This document shows, piece by piece, positions 18,485-26,303 of a stretch of 62,058 nucleotides of DNA. The notes below the pieces were generated by a model that worked only from the letters and a program-made list of their open reading frames with translations, searched no databases and was not told where the DNA came from. Position numbers and translations under genes: made by a program. Origin of the DNA: Pseudomonadota bacterium (lineage in GTDB: Bacteria > Pseudomonadota > Gammaproteobacteria > Xanthomonadales > Rhodanobacteraceae); NCBI GenBank assembly GCA_021792975.1, contig JAJYTR010000009.1, positions 1-62,058 on the forward strand, written 5' to 3'. The number at the start of each line of letters is the position of its first letter. The first letter of the stretch is position 1.

Positions 18485-19446
18485 GTCTCGAGATGCTGGC
18501 CGGCGGACTGGCCACCAGCGTGCAGGACCTGGGACGCCCCGGCTGGCAGGCGCAGGGCGTGGGCGCGGCCGGCGCACTGGATGCCGACTGCCTGCGCCTG
18601 GCCAACGCACTGGTGGGCAATGCGGCGGAGGCCGCCGGACTGGAAATCACGCTGCGGGGTCCGTGTCTGCGATTCACCCGCGCCGGTGCGTTCGCACTGT
18701 GCGGAGCGCCGTTCGAGCTGACCCTGGATGGCGTGCCCTGCGACCCCTGGCGCTGCCATCCGGCGCATGCGGGCCAGGTGCTGGCGGTGGGCCGCGCGCT
18801 GCGGGGTGCACGTGCCTGGCTGGCGCTGGCCGGGGGCATCGACCTGCCGCCGCTGCTGCACAGCCGTAGCAGCGACCTCAACAGCGCGCTGGGGCCGTTG
18901 CCGCGCACGTTGCGCGCCGGCGATACGCTGCCGCTGGGTACCGCGGCACGGCTGCCTCCGGCGTCGCCCGCGCGCTGGTCGCTCGATCCGGCACCCTGGT
19001 TCGCCGAGGCCGGCGGCGTTCCCTTGCGCCTGCTGCCCGGCGCGCATTATGCACGGCTGTCGCAGCACGCCCGCGCCGCACTGTACGGGTCGGTCTTCAC
19101 GGTGGCCGCGCAGAGCAGCCGCGCCGGCCTGCGCCTCGACGGCACACAGCTGGACCTGGTGCAGCCGCTGGAGTGTGTTTCCAGCGGCTGCGTGCCCGGC
19201 GTCCTGCAGTTGCCACCCGGCGGCCAGCCCATCCTGCTGCTGGCCGAGCACCCGGTCAGCGGCGGCTATCCGCGTATCGCGCAGGCAGCCGCCGTGGACC
19301 TGCCCCGGCTGGCGCAGGCGGTGCCGGGCACTGCGTTACGCTTCGCCGCGGTGGACATGGACACCGCCACGCGCCTGCTGCTGGCACGGCGCACCGCGCG
19401 GACCCAGCTGGAGGCGCGCATCCGCGCGCGCCTGGAACCGACATGA
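18481..19446 (+). CDS. pxpC: 5-oxoprolinase subunit PxpC
   Basis: 321 residues of the KipA/AHS2 family. LEMLAGGLATSVQDLGRPGWQ at the N-terminus and a central ARAWLALAGGIDLPPLLHSRS segment are typical. The near C-terminal stretch CVPGVLQLPPGGQPILLLAEHPVSGGYP is the strongest family marker. It acts with PxpA and PxpB on 5-oxoproline. It is coupled to pxpB and pxpA by 4-bp overlaps. Confidence 0.94.
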   Translation: MSLEMLAGGLATSVQDLGRPGWQAQGVGAAGALDADCLRLANALVGNAAEAAGLEITLRGPCLRFTRAGAFALCGAPFELTLDGVPCDPWRCHPAHAGQVLAVGRALRGARAWLALAGGIDLPPLLHSRSSDLNSALGPLPRTLRAGDTLPLGTAARLPPASPARWSLDPAPWFAEAGGVPLRLLPGAHYARLSQHARAALYGSVFTVAAQSSRAGLRLDGTQLDLVQPLECVSSGCVPGVLQLPPGGQPILLLAEHPVSGGYPRIAQAAAVDLPRLAQAVPGTALRFAAVDMDTATRLLLARRTARTQLEARIRARLEPT

Positions 19447-20198
19447 ACAGCATCGATCTCAACTGCGACATGGGCGAGTCGTTCGGCGTGTGGCGCATGG
19501 GCCAGGACGCGGAAGTGATGCCCTGGATCAGCTCGGCCAATATCGCCTGCGGCATGCATGCGGGCGATCCCGCCACCATGCTGCGTACGGTGGATCTGGC
19601 GCGTGCGCACGGCGTCGCCATCGGCGCGCACGTGGCGCTGCCGGACCTCGCCGGCTTCGGCCGTCGGGCCATCGCGATCGAGCCGGCCGACCTACACGCG
19701 CTGGTGCTCTACCAGTTGGGCGCACTGGCCGGCGTCGCCCGTGCGCGCGCGATGGAACTGCGGCATGTCAAACCGCACGGTGCGCTGTACCACCAATTGG
19801 CAGCCGATGCGGCGCTGGCCGACGCCTTCGCGGCAGCGGTGCAGGCCTTCGACGCGCGCCTGCGCGTGGTCACCCAGGTGCAGGGCGCACTGCCGGCGGC
19901 GGCGGCGGCACACGGACTGCGCGTGCTGCGTGAGGCCTTTGCCGACCGCGGTTATGGCAGCGACGGCCGCCTGCTGCCGCGCAGCCAGGCCGGTGCGCTG
20001 CTCCCGCCCGCGCGCGCGGCCGCACAGGCCCTGCTGCTGGCGAGCGCAGGCTGTGCCGAGGATGCCGATGGACGGCGCGTGCCGGTCGCCGCCGACACGC
20101 TGTGCCTGCATGGTGACCGCGAAGATGCCGCCGCGCTGGCGCACGCGGTGCACCGGCGGCTGGCCGCAGCCGCGATCCGCATCGAGGCGCCGGCATGA
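19443..20198 (+). CDS. pxpA: 5-oxoprolinase subunit PxpA
   Basis: 251 residues of the LamB/YcsF family. The start MNSIDLNCDMGESFGVWRMG, ISSANIACGMHAGDPATM and HVKPHGALYHQLA are diagnostic, with a late CLHGD. It is the glycoside-hydrolase/deacetylase-like subunit that completes the 5-oxoprolinase complex. It overlaps pxpC (4 bp) and the DUF969 gene (4 bp), showing a single tightly coupled operon. Confidence 0.95.
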   Translation: MNSIDLNCDMGESFGVWRMGQDAEVMPWISSANIACGMHAGDPATMLRTVDLARAHGVAIGAHVALPDLAGFGRRAIAIEPADLHALVLYQLGALAGVARARAMELRHVKPHGALYHQLAADAALADAFAAAVQAFDARLRVVTQVQGALPAAAAAHGLRVLREAFADRGYGSDGRLLPRSQAGALLPPARAAAQALLLASAGCAEDADGRRVPVAADTLCLHGDREDAAALAHAVHRRLAAAAIRIEAPA

Positions 20199-20905
20199 AT
20201 CCCTGGCCCCTGCTGGGGGTGGCACTGGTTGTGCTGGGCTTTGCGCGACGCTGGAATCCGGTGCTGGTGGTGGTGGCTGCGGGAGTGCTCAGCGGCCTGT
20301 TGGCGGGCTTCGCACCGGGACGGGTGCTGGCCCTGCTGGGTGACAGCTTCGCTGGCAGTCGCGCGCTGCTGCTGTATGCATTGACGCTGCCGGCGATCGG
20401 CCTGCTCGAACGCGCCGGGCTGCGCGAGCATGCGCATTCGCTGATCGGACGGTTGCGCGGCATGACGCTGGCGCGTCTGCTGATCGGCTATCTGGCACTG
20501 CGGCAGATGCTCTCGATGCTGGGCCTCACCAACGTGGCGGGGCAGGCGCAGACGGTACGGCCGCTGCTGGCCCCGATGGCGGAAGCGGCCGCCGCGCGCG
20601 AGGCAGGCCAAGCGGCGAACGCGGACACGGCGGAAGCATGCGCGCAAGAAGTGCGCGCGCTGGCCGCGGCCACCGACAACGTGGGCCTGTTCTTCGGCGA
20701 GGACGTGTTCATCGCGCTGGGCGCGGTGCTGCTGATCCAGGGCTTCTACGCGCAGCAGGGGATCGTGCTGTCGCCGCTGCACATCGCGCTGTGGGCGCTG
20801 CCCACCGCGCTGGCGGCCTTTCTCATCCATGCCCTGCGCGTGCGGCGCGCGGCGCGTGTGCTGGCGGAACGCCGCAGCGGTGAAGGCGGCGATGCTGCAT
20901 CTTGA
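20195..20905 (+). CDS. DUF969 membrane subunit, probable 5-oxoproline transporter
   Basis: 236 residues with about six membrane helices, starting MNPWPLLGVALVVLGFARRWNPVLVVV. The segment RLLIGYLALRQMLSMLGLTNVAGQAQTV is typical of DUF969. DUF969 and DUF979 proteins occur as pairs resembling split ion-transporter halves and are commonly found with 5-oxoprolinase genes. Here both sit between pxpA and pcp, supporting pyroglutamate uptake. Function is inferred from family and context. Confidence 0.82.
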   Translation: MNPWPLLGVALVVLGFARRWNPVLVVVAAGVLSGLLAGFAPGRVLALLGDSFAGSRALLLYALTLPAIGLLERAGLREHAHSLIGRLRGMTLARLLIGYLALRQMLSMLGLTNVAGQAQTVRPLLAPMAEAAAAREAGQAANADTAEACAQEVRALAAATDNVGLFFGEDVFIALGAVLLIQGFYAQQGIVLSPLHIALWALPTALAAFLIHALRVRRAARVLAERRSGEGGDAAS

Positions 20906-21857
20906 CGCCCTGTATCAGTTGCTGGCGATGCTGCTGCTGGGCACGGCGGCGCTGGATGCGCGGGCACGGCGCTGGACGCATGCCGCATTCTGGACCGTAC
21001 TGGCGCTGCTGTTCGCCGGCGGGCACGCGGTGCTGGCGGCGCAACGCTCGGGCGATGCGCGGCCGGCGCAGATCGCCGGCACCGGTGTGCTGCTGCTGGC
21101 ATTGCTGGCGCCGCGAATGAGCCGTGCGGATCACCCGGAGGCTGCGGCGCGGCTGCGCGCGCTGCGCGCCGGCCGGCTGGGTTCGCGGCTGCTGCTGCCG
21201 GCACTGCTGATCCCGGGCGGGACACTGACGGTGGCGCTGGCGGGATCGGCGCTGCGCTGGCACGGCGTGCCGCTGCTGGATCCGGCGCAGCAGACGCTGC
21301 TGGGTCTGGGGCTGGCCTCGCTGCTGGCGCTGGTGGCGGCCTGGCGGATGACGCGCGCGCCGGCCATCGCCGTACTGCAGGAAAGTCGGCGCCTGATCGA
21401 TGCGCTGGGCTGGGCGGCGCTGCTGCCGCTGGTGCTGGCCGCGCTGGGCGGCGTGTTCGATGCCGCCGGTGTGGGCCGGCTGCTGGCGCACTACACCGGC
21501 GCACTGATCCCCACCGCCAGCTACGCGGCCTGCGTGCTGGCCTATGCGCTGGGCATGGTCGTGTTCACGGTACTGATGGGCAATGCGTTCGCCGCGTTCC
21601 CGGTGCTCACCGCAGGCATCGGCCTGCCGCTGCTGGTACGCCTGCACGGCGCCGACCCCGCCGTAGTCGGCTCGCTGGGCATGCTGTGCGGCTACTGCGG
21701 CACGCTGCTGACGCCGATGGCGGCCAATTTCAACATCGTGCCGGTGGCGCTGCTGGAGCTGAAGAGCCCATGGGCGGTGATCCGCGCGCAGTGGGCCACG
21801 GCCCTGCCGCTGCTGGCCTTCAATGTCGCGGCACTGTATCTGCTGGCGAAGCGCTGA
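20892..21857 (+). CDS. DUF979 membrane subunit, probable 5-oxoproline transporter
   Basis: 321 residues with about nine hydrophobic segments. The DUF979 hallmark MVVFTVLMGNAFAAFPVLTAGIGLP is followed by LGMLCGYCGTLLTPMAANFNIVPVALLELK. It overlaps the DUF969 gene by 14 bp, so the ATG at 20892 is the likely reinitiation start. Together with DUF969 it probably forms a bipartite permease for 5-oxoproline. Confidence 0.84.
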   Translation: MLHLDALYQLLAMLLLGTAALDARARRWTHAAFWTVLALLFAGGHAVLAAQRSGDARPAQIAGTGVLLLALLAPRMSRADHPEAAARLRALRAGRLGSRLLLPALLIPGGTLTVALAGSALRWHGVPLLDPAQQTLLGLGLASLLALVAAWRMTRAPAIAVLQESRRLIDALGWAALLPLVLAALGGVFDAAGVGRLLAHYTGALIPTASYAACVLAYALGMVVFTVLMGNAFAAFPVLTAGIGLPLLVRLHGADPAVVGSLGMLCGYCGTLLTPMAANFNIVPVALLELKSPWAVIRAQWATALPLLAFNVAALYLLAKR

Positions 21858-21908
21858 ATCGCCCCGACCCACCGCCACGCTGGCCAGCAGCCGGCGCGGC
21901 GCGCGATC

Positions 21909-22583
21909 ATGGGCGGCATGACCCGCCGCGCCCCGCCCTGCATGCTGCTGACCGGTTTCGATGCGTTCGGCGGCGAGCCGATCAATCCCTCGTGGGAGGC
22001 GGTGCGCGCCCTCGACGGAGCGCGCATCGCCGGCCATCGCATGGTCGCGCGCCAGCTGCCCACCGCGTTCGCGCGCGCGCCGCGCGTGCTGCGTGCGGCC
22101 TTGCGCGAACTAGCGCCGGCGGCGGCGGTGTGCGTGGGCCAGGCCGGCGGACGCGCGCAGGTTTCGCTGGAGCGCGCGGCTCTGAACGTATGCGACGCGC
22201 GGATTGCCGACAACGACGGGGCGCAGCCGTGCGGCGAGCCGGTGGTCGCCGGGGGGCCGGATGCGTATTTCAGCCGATTGTCGCTCGAGGCCTGCCTGGC
22301 CGCGCTGCACGCGGCACGGATCCCCGCCGAAATCTCCAACACCGCCGGTACATTCGTGTGCAACCAGGTGATGTACGTGCTGCTGCACGCGCTGCGTGCG
22401 CGCCGCTCGGTGCCCGCGGGTTTCGTGCACATCCCCTTCGTTCCCGCGCAGGTGATGCAGCGCCGCGGCACATCCAGCATGGCGCTGGAGCACAGCGTGG
22501 CGGCGCTGCGCGTGATCGTCGCCACCACCCTCGATCCGTCAGCCGCGCCACGCGGCACGCACGCCACGGGACGCGAGCACTGA
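21909..22583 (+). CDS. pcp: Pyroglutamyl-peptidase I (pyrrolidone-carboxylate peptidase)
   Basis: 224 residues. The C15 catalytic triad is visible: Glu89 (SLERAALN), Cys151 (NTAGTFVCNQVMY) and His174 (FVHIPF). The N-terminus MLLTGFDAFGGEPINPSW matches the family. It releases N-terminal pyroglutamate from peptides. It follows the transporter by 51 bp and completes a pathway of peptide cleavage, uptake and ring opening. The start could be 21909 or 21918. Confidence 0.94.
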   Translation: MGGMTRRAPPCMLLTGFDAFGGEPINPSWEAVRALDGARIAGHRMVARQLPTAFARAPRVLRAALRELAPAAAVCVGQAGGRAQVSLERAALNVCDARIADNDGAQPCGEPVVAGGPDAYFSRLSLEACLAALHAARIPAEISNTAGTFVCNQVMYVLLHALRARRSVPAGFVHIPFVPAQVMQRRGTSSMALEHSVAALRVIVATTLDPSAAPRGTHATGREH

Positions 22584-22590
22584 GGCTGCG

Positions 22591-22620
22591 ACCGCCACTG
22601 CCACGGTCATGGCAGTCGGT
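22591..22620. terminator. Bulged hairpin between convergent genes, possible bidirectional terminator
   Basis: ACTGCCA (22597-22603) and TGGCAGT (22610-22616) form a perfect 7-bp stem. It is extended by ACCG/CGGT (22591-22594 and 22617-22620) across a 2-nt bulge. It lies 8 bp after pcp and 20 bp from the convergent small-gene stop. There is no T-tract on either strand, so it may stabilise or pause rather than terminate. Confidence 0.4.
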
Positions 22621-22640
22621 GTCGAGCTTGCCACGGCCCC

Positions 22641-23021
22641 TCATTCGGAAGTATTGGACTTGCTACCTCTGACCGTGATTGCGATCGCCGCCGCCTCATC
22701 CTCGGGTTGCGTCAGAAGGACAATCCCCGTCTCCTTCATGGTCCTGTCGCGAGGCAGGACGATGATCTTCTTGACCTGGTCGCCCGCGATACCAAAGCGC
22801 CTGAAATTGGCAGGCAGCCACTGCTTCAACCGCGCGGCGTCGGCAGGACCCATCCTGTCCAACTCCGCAAGCATCGCCTGCACTTGAATCGGGCTGGCGA
22901 GTTCGCCGGGATAGGTCAGTCGATAGATGTTGCTCTTGGAAAGGTTGAGGTTTGACGCAGCCCCCGCGATCGTCGCGAAAAGCAAGGACGCGACCACACA
23001 CAACGTATATCGTGCTTTCAT
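22641..23021 (-). CDS. Small exported protein of unknown function
   Basis: 126 residues. A signal peptide (MKARYTLCVVASLLFATIAGAAS) precedes a compact domain with SNIYRLTYPGELASPIQVQAML and DRTMKETGIVLLTQPEDEAAA. I do not recognise the family. The ATG at 23021 has a weak GAGGA-like stretch upstream. It lies 235 bp from the outer-membrane amyloid gene on the same strand, but the hydrophilic domain gives no hint of a link. The 235-bp gap shows no gene. Confidence 0.62.
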   Translation of the reverse strand: MKARYTLCVVASLLFATIAGAASNLNLSKSNIYRLTYPGELASPIQVQAMLAELDRMGPADAARLKQWLPANFRRFGIAGDQVKKIIVLPRDRTMKETGIVLLTQPEDEAAAIAITVRGSKSNTSE

Positions 23022-23256
23022 TTCGAGTTCCTCATTCCGCCGACCCATGTCGGCAAACGCTTCGGTTCAACGGCGGCGCGGAGCGCCCACGCGTCGTTCC
23101 GGGTATCCGTATCCGGTCCGTGTTGTTCCATCGCTCCGGCGATGCCTCGATCACCGCCGTTCCGGTTCGCTGATATTCATGCCTTTGCGGGTCGCAGGCG
23201 CGTCCCTGCCTGTGCAGGCTCCAGCAGCCTGCCGAGAGCAGGCGCGCTGAAACATG

Positions 23257-24624
23257 TCACAACACGAACGGCAGCTTGGCGGTGATGCTGAAGTCCGGCG
23301 CGTCGGGCGTGAGGCCGATCCCCAGGCTGCCCACGAAGGTCATGCGTTCGCCGAGCGCATAGGTCATGCCGAGGCCGAGCGTGGCAGCGTTGCCGTCGCT
23401 GCCGATCACTTTCTCCCACACGCCGGTGGCGTCGTTGCGGATCTTCGCGCTGCCGTTGAGGCGCTGCGCCAGACTCATGCTGAGACTCATGCGTTCGTTG
23501 AGCGCGAACGCCACGCCGACGCCGTAGTTGAAGGCGTTGCCCAGATTCACCTTGCCCGGGCTGACGGTGTCGGGACTGGTGTCCAGGTCGGCGAAGTGGC
23601 GGATGAAGGTATGGGTGATGCCGGCATTGGCGAAGAGGATGGCGGGATCCAGCGTCCTCAGCACGGAGGCACCGGCATGGACACTCCACACACCCTGACC
23701 GGTGGGCTGGCGCGTGGGCACCGCGAAGCGGATGAAGTCGTTGCTGTCGCGTTCCAGCACGTTCCAGGGAATGCCGTAGGGTGCCTGGCCGGTAGGCGCC
23801 GACAGGCCCGCGTTGAGGGCGAGTTCGGGACGGCCCGGTGTTTCGCGCAGTAGCCGGTAGCTGGCGCCGACGGCGACATCGCCGATGCGCGGTCCACCCG
23901 ACACGCTGGCCTCGGCCACGGCCGCCGCCGCACCGCCGGCACCGCCTTTCTGGTAGTCGGTCCAGCGCTGCACGAAGGGCACCTCAATGCTGGCCGTGAA
24001 ATTCTCGGTGAGGCCCTTGCGCGCGGCGAAACTGTAGGTGAAGGTATCCGAGGCCACGCGCTCGATGGCGATGGAGCCCAGGAAGATCGCGTCCAGCGCC
24101 AGGAAGCCGTTCAGCGTGAGCTGCTTGCGGTCGTAACGCTGGTAGTTCAGGCCCACTTCCAGCGTCAGCGGCTGATTGAACAGCACGTGCTGCTGCTGCA
24201 GCACGTCCTCGACGCTGCGCGCGGCCGGCTCCTGCCGCACGCTGCCCTCGCTGCCGACCAGGGCTTCGCCCGTCGCCGCTGCTGCTGCCGCAGCGGGGCT
24301 GGGTGCAGGCGCGGCCGGTAGTGCCGCGCCATCACCCTGCCGCATGGCCTGCACGCGCGCCACGCCTTCCTGCGCCTGTACACGCGCGGTCAGCGCCTGC
24401 AGCCGGATCTCCAGTTCGCGCAATCTGCGCACTTCCTCCGCGTAGCGCGACTTCAATGTCCGCAGCTCGCCCGCCATGGCGCGCACGTCCTGCGCGTTTT
24501 CGGCCGCGGCGGCGGCACCTCCCGCCTGCTGGACCGCGCTCTGCTGCGCACGCGCGGGTGCTGCCCGCGCGGCCAGCGCCATCACGATCAATGCCAGCAG
24601 CGCGCCGCTGTTGATCCGGTGCAT
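23257..24624 (-). CDS. fapF: FapF-like outer-membrane secretion barrel
   Basis: 455 residues. A signal peptide (to about 26, ARAQ) is followed by a heptad coiled coil (about 46-86, LRTLKSRYAEEVRRLRELEI). An Ala/Pro linker leads to a C-terminal beta barrel (about 150-455) with alternating strands and a final ITAKLPFVL. Pseudomonas FapF has this same plan: an N-terminal trimeric coiled coil and a 12-strand pore that exports amyloid subunits. It is last in the six-gene operon, preceded by a strong GGAGGAG site. A generic phenol_MetA_deg transporter label is the alternative. Confidence 0.75.
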   Translation of the reverse strand: MHRINSGALLALIVMALAARAAPARAQQSAVQQAGGAAAAAENAQDVRAMAGELRTLKSRYAEEVRRLRELEIRLQALTARVQAQEGVARVQAMRQGDGAALPAAPAPSPAAAAAAATGEALVGSEGSVRQEPAARSVEDVLQQQHVLFNQPLTLEVGLNYQRYDRKQLTLNGFLALDAIFLGSIAIERVASDTFTYSFAARKGLTENFTASIEVPFVQRWTDYQKGGAGGAAAAVAEASVSGGPRIGDVAVGASYRLLRETPGRPELALNAGLSAPTGQAPYGIPWNVLERDSNDFIRFAVPTRQPTGQGVWSVHAGASVLRTLDPAILFANAGITHTFIRHFADLDTSPDTVSPGKVNLGNAFNYGVGVAFALNERMSLSMSLAQRLNGSAKIRNDATGVWEKVIGSDGNAATLGLGMTYALGERMTFVGSLGIGLTPDAPDFSITAKLPFVL

Positions 24625-24665
24625 GCCTCTCCTCCCCCCGCAAGGTCACGGATGCGATGATGTTT

Positions 24666-25466
24666 TCAGCGCCCGCCGCGCAGGCCCTGCAGCAGACCCA
24701 GCGACTGCGCCACGTTCTGCCGCAGCATCTGTGCCGCGCTGCCGCCCACGGGCTGTACCAGGGTGATGCGCAGCTGATTGCTGACCGCGTGACTGTCGCC
24801 CAGCAGGCTGACGGTCTGCAGCACTGCGCCGCCGCCGTCGGCGTCGCCGCGGATGAGCTGGCGCAGGCTGCCCTGGCCGGCCAGATCCAGCGTCACGGCC
24901 ATGCGATCCGGCTGCAATGTCACGCTGGCGCTGGCAATGCCATCGCTCACCGCCGCGTTGCCGGCGACACCCGTGGCGGGCGTGGCCGGAAAGGCGGTGG
25001 TCAGATGCAGCTCGGTGCTGTTGCCGGCACTGTTGTGGTCGCCCGTGATCTGGATGCCCTGGACGATACCGCCGACGTTGGCCAAGCCACTGGCGTCGAT
25101 GCTGCGGCCGGTGGTGTCCACGAGCGCACCGCCGCTGCCCTGCACCAGGCTGACGGTGGGCACGAAGCTGATCTGCGGCGCGCCCTTGCTGAAATCGAAG
25201 CCCAGCAGCGCGCTGCCGCTGAACACGCGGCCGTCGCTGCTGCGCCATGTGGACAGCATCTCGACGCCGAAGTACAGGATCTGCCCGGCACCGGTGATGA
25301 AACGGCCTCGCATGTGATCGAGGGAGGCATCGGATACCGGCCGGATACCCGTGGCCGGCTGCGGGATGTACTCGCCCAATGCGGCCTGCTGGGCCATCAG
25401 TGGCAACGGCAGCGCCGTGTACACGAGCACTGCGGCAAGCGTGGCGAGTCTGACAAACGGATTCAT
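24666..25466 (-). CDS. fapE: FapE-like amyloid-associated secreted protein
   Basis: 266 residues with a signal peptide (to MAQQ, about 27). The mature protein carries GRFITGAGQILYFGVEMLSTW and two Asn/Gly-containing stretches (GIQITGDHNSAGNSTEL, LLGDSHAVSNQLRITLV) that echo the repeats of the FapB- and FapC-like proteins. It ends in an amphipathic tail QNVAQSLGLLQGLRGGR. In Pseudomonas FapE is a minor fibril component and possible chaperone. The assignment rests on operon position and repeat echo, not direct recognition. Confidence 0.6.
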   Translation of the reverse strand: MNPFVRLATLAAVLVYTALPLPLMAQQAALGEYIPQPATGIRPVSDASLDHMRGRFITGAGQILYFGVEMLSTWRSSDGRVFSGSALLGFDFSKGAPQISFVPTVSLVQGSGGALVDTTGRSIDASGLANVGGIVQGIQITGDHNSAGNSTELHLTTAFPATPATGVAGNAAVSDGIASASVTLQPDRMAVTLDLAGQGSLRQLIRGDADGGGAVLQTVSLLGDSHAVSNQLRITLVQPVGGSAAQMLRQNVAQSLGLLQGLRGGR

Positions 25467-25510
25467 ATCGGTCCTCGGTCCGTGACGGGGTGTGGGCCTC
25501 GTGCGTCGAT

Positions 25511-26221
25511 TCAGAACAGGTCGGCGTGGGTGAAGCCGAAATCGATCAGTTCGGCATCGGTGATCGGGCCCTGGCGGCTGCCCAGCAGGGCGCGCGCGCT
25601 GGGTCCGCTGCGCGCGTCCAGCAGTACGGTATTGCGGTCGAAGCCGGAGCCGATCACCACGAATACCGCCTGCGACGGCCACGCGGCCATGAAGTCCCGG
25701 AAGGTGTAGGTCCTGTTGCCCAGCGCCGGATCGGCCACGTACACACGGTCGCCGGCGACGCGCTTGAGCACCACGAAATGCTTGTAGCCGCGGGTATCCA
25801 GCAGCACGATGCCGGGCACGCGCAGGCTGCGCAGGCGCTGCTCGGACACCTTGTAGCCGCGGCCGCGCATGCCCAGTCCTTCGACATAGCGTTTGATGTC
25901 GAGCAGCGAGAAACCCTGCCGTTCCACCTTGACCGGATCGGCCTTGGCCAGCATGCCGGCCATCACCGTCCATTCGTCCACGCCGATGCCGTAGGCATAC
26001 TTCAGCAGCGTGGCCAGCGCCGCTGCACCGCAGCTGAAATCGGTGTTCTGCGGCACGATGTTGCGGAAGCGCGCCTCGCGCAGGCTGGTGACCCTGCCGG
26101 TGTACATCTCGCCGGTGGGCAGCACATCGCCGAAGCGGATGTCGGCCGCCCGCGCGGAACCACTGGCCGCAAGGACCAGCCAGCTCCACAACAGCATCAT
26201 GCGCGCGCGGCGGATGTCCAT
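25511..26221 (-). CDS. fapD: FapD-like C39-family peptidase
   Basis: 236 residues with a signal peptide or N-terminal anchor (to about 25) and a papain-like C39 domain. Catalytic Cys64 sits in NTDFSCGAAALATLL with Gln58 as the oxyanion partner, His148 in YKHFVVL and Asp164 in VADPALG. Fap D proteins are periplasmic C39 peptidases needed for fibril biogenesis, probably clearing or processing subunits. All catalytic residues are present, so it should be active. It is preceded by a hairpin (26259-26280). Confidence 0.82.
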   Translation of the reverse strand: MDIRRARMMLLWSWLVLAASGSARAADIRFGDVLPTGEMYTGRVTSLREARFRNIVPQNTDFSCGAAALATLLKYAYGIGVDEWTVMAGMLAKADPVKVERQGFSLLDIKRYVEGLGMRGRGYKVSEQRLRSLRVPGIVLLDTRGYKHFVVLKRVAGDRVYVADPALGNRTYTFRDFMAAWPSQAVFVVIGSGFDRNTVLLDARSGPSARALLGSRQGPITDAELIDFGFTHADLF

Positions 26222-26258
26222 GGGGGCTGATGCGTGATCAGGTCGATACCGGAGAGGA

Positions 26259-26280
26259 CGGGGCGGCCTGCGCCGCCCCG
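26259..26280 (-). other. GC hairpin between the fapC-like and fapD-like genes
   Basis: CGGGGCGGC (26259-26267) and GCCGCCCCG (26272-26280) are perfect 9-bp arms with a 4-nt loop. It lies 23 bp after the fapC-like stop. No T-tract follows on the minus strand, so it is more likely an mRNA-stabilising or attenuating stem than a full terminator. Such a stem could keep the major subunit more abundant than the downstream export proteins. Confidence 0.5.
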
Positions 26281-26303
26281 CCCGTCACGTCCGTGTCGCG
26301 ATA

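Noticed and set aside
23214-23232. GCAGGCT-CCAGC-AGCCTGC as terminator of the amyloid operon
   Set aside because: The inverted repeat is perfect over 7 bp but has no T-tract on the minus strand; it could be chance in GC-rich DNA.
23257-24624. Simple 'phenol degradation MetA-like transporter' reading of the 455-residue barrel
   Set aside because: The coiled-coil N-terminus and operon context with amyloid repeats and a C39 peptidase fit FapF better.
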